The translations under genes were made by a program, and so were the position numbers. From NCBI RefSeq assembly GCF_001423125.1, contig NZ_LMNW01000023.1, positions 244,645 to 308,644 on the forward strand: 64,000 nt of DNA, in the 5' to 3' direction. The notes under the pieces are model-generated. The model made no database searches, was not told where the DNA came from, and worked only from the letters and a program-made list of their open reading frames with translations. Source of the stretch: Duganella sp. Leaf126 (GTDB lineage Bacteria > Pseudomonadota > Gammaproteobacteria > Burkholderiales > Burkholderiaceae_D). This document shows, piece after piece, positions 61,139 to 64,000 of this stretch (position 1 is its first letter; each line of letters starts with the position of its first letter).

Positions 61139-62119
61139 ATGAAACAGACTCTCCCGGCCGGCGCCACTGCGCTGCTGGTCACCGCGCTGCTGTTCACCGC
61201 GCTGCACTGCCTGCCGTGCGCAGCGCAGGACGTCAACAGCGCCACCGTCAGCCAGAGCGGCAACGGCAACCGCGCCCAGGTCGCGCAGACAGACAATGGC
61301 GAAGGCGTGGTTGCCGAAGTGGTGCAGCGCGGCACCGGCAACCGCGTAGGCGATCCCGACAGCCGCAGTGGCGGCGTGTCGCAATCGCTGGCAACCGACG
61401 TGCGCATGGCGATACGCCAGAACGGCGACGCCAACCGCGCCGACGGCGCCCAGCGCGGCGGCCAGCGCACCTGGTTCCTGCTCGACCAGAACGGCAACGC
61501 CAATGTGGCCGCCGTGCGCCAGCTCGACGCGTTCGAGACGGTGTCGCGGGTGGCGCAGACCGGCAACGGCAACCGGGTCGAGAGCGAGGCGGTCGAGGTG
61601 CTGACCAACGGCTACACGGCCAGCCAGGCCGGCGATGGCAATACGATTGCTGTCGCCGGCCGCAACAACGCCTTCACCAATCCCGGCCTGGAACAGGCGG
61701 GGACGGCCAACCGCATTGCCGTGCAGGAGACCGGAGCGTCCTATACCTTCCACCGCATCAGCCAGTCCGGGGACCGCAACCAGGCCACGGCCGTGGCGGT
61801 CGATTCCGCGGTGACCGATTACCGCATCGTCCAGAACGGCATGGACAACCTGGCCGCCCACCGCGCCTCGGCCGCCAACGCGACCGGCGACCTCCTGCAG
61901 GACGGTGACCGCAACACGGCCACCGCCGACCAGCGCGGCCAGGATCTGGCGTACACGATCACCCAGCGCGGCAACCTGAACGTCGCCACCCTCACCCAGG
62001 ACGGCGCACCCGGTTCGGCGCTCGGCAATGTGGCCAGCATCGCCCAGAGCGGCGACCGTCACACCGCCACCCTGTCGCAGGCGGGCGCCGGCAACCGCGG
62101 CGACATCGTCCAGCGCTGA
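61139..62119 (+). CDS. Curlin-repeat protein, paralogue 3
   Basis: A 326-aa secreted protein with a signal peptide (~1-30, ending PCAAQ). About thirteen curlin-like units are seen (VSQSGNGNRAQVAQ, LDQNGNANVAAVRQ, VAQTGNGNRVESE, ISQSGDRNQATAV, ITQRGNLNVATLTQ), with many Arg and Asp and so a more charged surface than paralogue 1. It ends RGDIVQR. AAGGA precedes the ATG, 28 bases after paralogue 2. Last gene of the curli unit. Confidence 0.88.
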   Translation: MKQTLPAGATALLVTALLFTALHCLPCAAQDVNSATVSQSGNGNRAQVAQTDNGEGVVAEVVQRGTGNRVGDPDSRSGGVSQSLATDVRMAIRQNGDANRADGAQRGGQRTWFLLDQNGNANVAAVRQLDAFETVSRVAQTGNGNRVESEAVEVLTNGYTASQAGDGNTIAVAGRNNAFTNPGLEQAGTANRIAVQETGASYTFHRISQSGDRNQATAVAVDSAVTDYRIVQNGMDNLAAHRASAANATGDLLQDGDRNTATADQRGQDLAYTITQRGNLNVATLTQDGAPGSALGNVASIAQSGDRHTATLSQAGAGNRGDIVQR

Positions 62120-62139
62120 CCGCCTCCCAATCCTGTCTC

Positions 62140-62170
62140 CAGGCGCCCGCACGATTGCTGCGGGCGCCTG
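62140..62170 (+). terminator. Hairpin at the end of the curli operon
   Basis: A perfect 12-pair stem (CAGGCGCCCGCA with TGCGGGCGCCTG) around a seven-base loop lies 20 bases after the last curlin stop. There is no clear T-run, so termination may be partial or rho-assisted; the stem is the strongest in the area. Confidence 0.6.
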
Positions 62171-62183
62171 CACGTTCGCGATT

Positions 62184-62227
62184 TATATCGTAAGATCACG
62201 ATATTGGTATCGGAAAAAGACGATATA
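62184..62227. promoter_or_regulatory. Inverted-repeat operator upstream of the ArsR-type regulator
   Basis: ATATCGT (62185-62191) and ACGATAT (62198-62204) form a perfect interrupted palindrome, and a further CGATATA half-site lies at 62221-62227. They lie 40-85 bases before the regulator start in the only AT-rich patch nearby. ArsR-family repressors bind such 12-2-12-like AT-rich palindromes over their own promoter, so autoregulation of this gene and the reductase after it is likely. Confidence 0.65.
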
Positions 62228-62267
62228 AACGACGTCCCGCGCCGATTCCATGCTAGAAGGAAATACG

Positions 62268-62558
62268 ATGAATATCGATGCGATTCACAAGGCCCTGGCC
62301 AATCCCACGCGGCGCCAGATCCTGGCGTGGCTGAAGGAGCCCGAGCACTACTTTCCGAACCAGTCGCACCCGTTTACCAACGGCGTGTGCGCGGGGCAGA
62401 TCGACCAGCGCGCGGGCCTGTCGCAATCGACGGTGTCGGCCCACCTGGCGATTTTGCTCAAGGCGGGCCTGATCACGTCGCACCGCGTCGGCCAGTGGAA
62501 CTACTTTCAACGCGATGAAGCCACGATCCGTGCTTTCATCGATCAAATGACCTTATAA
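62268..62558 (+). CDS. ArsR-family winged-helix transcriptional regulator
   Basis: A 96-aa DNA-binding protein. The winged helix-turn-helix is complete: IHKALANPTRRQILAWLKEP at the start, then AGLSQSTVSAHLAILLKAGL (recognition helix, ~residues 52-71) and ITSHRVGQWNYFQRDEATIR (wing). No metal-binding Cys cluster of the ArsR/CadC type is visible, so it may sense a redox or electrophile signal instead. AGAAGG precedes ATG 62268, which is better than 62250. It precedes the reductase gene by 9 bases. Confidence 0.9.
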   Translation: MNIDAIHKALANPTRRQILAWLKEPEHYFPNQSHPFTNGVCAGQIDQRAGLSQSTVSAHLAILLKAGLITSHRVGQWNYFQRDEATIRAFIDQMTL

Positions 62559-62567
62559 AGGAAGCTT

Positions 62568-63632
62568 ATGCCTACCCTCTTCGACCCGATCCAGGTTGGT
62601 GATCTGACCCTGAAAAACCGCATCGTCATGGCGCCGCTCACGCGCGCGCGCGCCGTCGGCGGCCACCGTGTGCCGAACGCGCTGATGGCCAAGTACTATG
62701 AGCAGCGTTCCAGCGCCGGCCTGATACTGTCCGAGGCCACGTCGGTCACCCCGCAGGGCGTCGGCTATGCCGATACCCCGGGCCTGTGGTCGGACGAGCA
62801 GGTGGAAGGCTGGAAGCTGGTCACGGCTGCCGTGCACGCAGCCGGCGGCGTGATCTTCGCCCAGCTGTGGCACGTGGGCCGCATCTCCGATCCGAGCCTG
62901 CTGAACGGTGATGCGCCGGTGGCGCCGAGCGCGATCGCGGCGGACGGCCACGTCAGCCTGCTGCGCCCGATGCGCCCTTACCCGGTGCCGCGCGCACTCG
63001 CTACCGAGGAACTGGCCGGCGTGGTGGCCGCCTACAGGCTGGGCGCGGAAAACGCCAAAAAGGCCGGCTTCGACGGCGTGGAAATCCACGGCGCCAACGG
63101 CTATCTGCTCGACCAGTTCCTGCAAGATAAAACCAACCGGCGCACCGACAACTACGGCGGCAGCATCGAAAACCGTGCGCGCCTGATGCTCGAAGTGACC
63201 GACGCCTGCATCGCCGTGTGGGGCGCCGACCGCGTGGGCATGCACCTGGCGCCGCGTCGCGATGCGCACGACATGGGCGACTCCGACCCGGCAGCCACCT
63301 TCGGCTACGTGGCGCGCGAACTGGCCAAGCGCAAGATCGCCTTCATCTGCGCCCGCGAAGCGGTGGGCGAAGACAGCCTGGGACCGATGCTCAAGAAGGA
63401 GTTCGGCGGCGTCTACATCGCCAACGAAGGCCTGGACAAGCAGAGCGCCCAGCAGCTGCTGGACCAGGGCACGGCCGACGCGGCGGCTTTCGGCAAGGAT
63501 TTCATCGCCAATCCCGACCTGCCACGCCGCCTGGAGATCGACGCGCCACTGAACAAGTGGAATGCCGACACCTTCTACGGCCCGTCGGCCGAAGGTTACA
63601 CCGACTATCCTGCCTTGCCGGCATCGGTGTGA
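62568..63632 (+). CDS. Old Yellow Enzyme-family alkene reductase (NemA-like)
   Basis: A 354-aa FMN-dependent NADPH oxidoreductase that reduces activated C=C bonds (such as N-ethylmaleimide) and often nitrate esters. Motifs: PIQVGDLTLKNRIVMAPLTR, then RSSAGLILSEATSVTPQGVG, GVIFAQLWHVGRISDPSLLN and the substrate-site region FDGVEIHGANGYLLDQFLQD, then KTNRRTDNYGGSIENRARLM, typical of the family. Length matches (~360 aa). It probably forms an operon with the ArsR-type gene, a repressor/enzyme pair for electrophile detoxification. Confidence 0.94.
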   Translation: MPTLFDPIQVGDLTLKNRIVMAPLTRARAVGGHRVPNALMAKYYEQRSSAGLILSEATSVTPQGVGYADTPGLWSDEQVEGWKLVTAAVHAAGGVIFAQLWHVGRISDPSLLNGDAPVAPSAIAADGHVSLLRPMRPYPVPRALATEELAGVVAAYRLGAENAKKAGFDGVEIHGANGYLLDQFLQDKTNRRTDNYGGSIENRARLMLEVTDACIAVWGADRVGMHLAPRRDAHDMGDSDPAATFGYVARELAKRKIAFICAREAVGEDSLGPMLKKEFGGVYIANEGLDKQSAQQLLDQGTADAAAFGKDFIANPDLPRRLEIDAPLNKWNADTFYGPSAEGYTDYPALPASV

Positions 63633-63636
63633 ACGC

Positions 63637-63657
63637 TTGCCCCCCGTGCGGGGGCAA
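63637..63657 (+). terminator. Hairpin after the reductase gene
   Basis: An eight-pair stem TTGCCCCC/GGGGGCAA around a five-base loop lies 5 bases after the stop. No T-run follows, so it is a weak terminator candidate. Confidence 0.4.
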
Positions 63658-63734
63658 TATAGAATGCGCCCAGTTTTTTGACACGGAAGATGCCACCATG
63701 TCAAGTGTATAAAAATGCAAACAGGGTGCATGAC

Positions 63735-64000
63735 ATGAGCGAATTCGAACAGCGACCGGGCGCCTTGCCCCGGCTGCGCCAGCGCGCCGCGCTACGGGTG
63801 CTGAACTTTTTTGGCTGGAAGCTGCTGTTCCGTCCCCTGCCCGGCCCGCGCGGCATCTGCGTGATCTACCCGCATACCTCGAACTGGGACTTTCCCATCG
63901 GCCTGCTCGGCAAGTGGGCACTGGACCTGCCGTTCCGCTTCCTGGCCAAGGACTCGCTGTTCAAATCGCCGCTGGGCCCCTGGTTCCGCTGGCTCGGCGG
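63735..64000 (+). CDS. Acyltransferase-like protein (PlsC/LPLAT type), N-terminal part cut by the window edge
   Basis: The frame stays open from ATG 63735 to the right edge (88 complete codons), so the gene is partial. The visible protein has LPRLRQRAALRVLNFFGWKL, then PHTSNWDFPIGLLGKWALDL, where HTSNWD matches the HxxxxD catalytic motif of 1-acylglycerol-3-phosphate-type acyltransferases, followed by FRFLAKDSLFKSPLGPWFRW, the usual next block. No clear signal peptide is seen. The substrate cannot be told from this fragment. It starts about 100 bases after the reductase stop. Confidence 0.8.
   Translation, partial: MSEFEQRPGALPRLRQRAALRVLNFFGWKLLFRPLPGPRGICVIYPHTSNWDFPIGLLGKWALDLPFRFLAKDSLFKSPLGPWFRWLG

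Noticed and set aside
59257..61608. Minus-strand open frame of 783 codons across the curlin genes
   Set aside because: Repeats in the curlins create repeated antisense peptides, and the plus frames have signal peptides, curlin motifs and ribosome binding sites.

Overview
This GC-rich (roughly two-thirds G+C) window reads like the chromosome of a motile beta-proteobacterium. The gene types and protein sequences suggest Oxalobacteraceae (Massilia/Duganella/Janthinobacterium group). That placement is an inference from family resemblance; no rRNA marker is present. Coding density is very high and no stretch longer than about 260 bases lacks a gene. I saw no tRNA, rRNA, CRISPR array or insertion sequence.

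Region 1 (1-19.2 kb) is a large flagellar cluster. It runs fliD (cut by the left edge)-fliS-fliT-fliK-fliL-fliA-motA-motB-flgM-flgN-muramidase. Then comes flgA on the opposite strand, divergent from flgBCDEFGHIJKL and a further uncharacterised gene. Filament cap, export chaperones, hook-length ruler, stator, sigma-28 and its anti-sigma, rod, hook, L/P rings and hook-filament junction proteins are all here. FlgJ is split: the rod-binding part lies in the flg operon and the peptidoglycan hydrolase part is a separate gene after flgN.

Region 2 (19.1-30.1 kb) is mixed. It holds a PAS-GGDEF-EAL cyclic-di-GMP protein, a small unknown protein, a divergent LysR regulator/short-chain dehydrogenase pair, a Tat-exported DUF882 (YcbK-type) protein, a degenerate EAL protein, a class II glutamine amidotransferase and a GNAT acetyltransferase. 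It ends with an orphan sulfate-binding protein followed by a Mop molybdate-binding protein, and a PbpG-type D-Ala-D-Ala endopeptidase.

Region 3 (30.1-53.0 kb) contains recC-recB-recD, overlapping and on the minus strand. It also holds a divergent pair of hybrid histidine kinases, a secreted M1 aminopeptidase, a YceI-family lipoprotein, a LysE-type exporter and a third hybrid kinase with a 7TMR-DISM sensor.

Region 4 (53.0-57.3 kb) carries membrane exporters and small membrane proteins: an MFS drug transporter, EmrE-type and SugE/Gdx-type SMR proteins, a DUF1304 protein and an unknown membrane protein.

Region 5 (57.5-62.1 kb) is a curli locus, csgE-csgF-csgG followed by three different curlin-repeat proteins. 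No csgD or csgC is visible. The intergenic DNA between the first two curlin genes can form two strong hairpins. It is followed by an ArsR-type regulator with an inverted-repeat operator driving an Old Yellow Enzyme reductase, and the start of an acyltransferase-like gene cut by the right edge.

The window joins motility (flagella), sessile life (curli) and cyclic-di-GMP proteins that could switch between them. The main things to follow up are the three-paralogue curli operon, the split FlgJ, the unknown gene after flgL, the repeat insertions in RecD and RecB, the His-rich kinase linker and an orphan minus-strand terminator.
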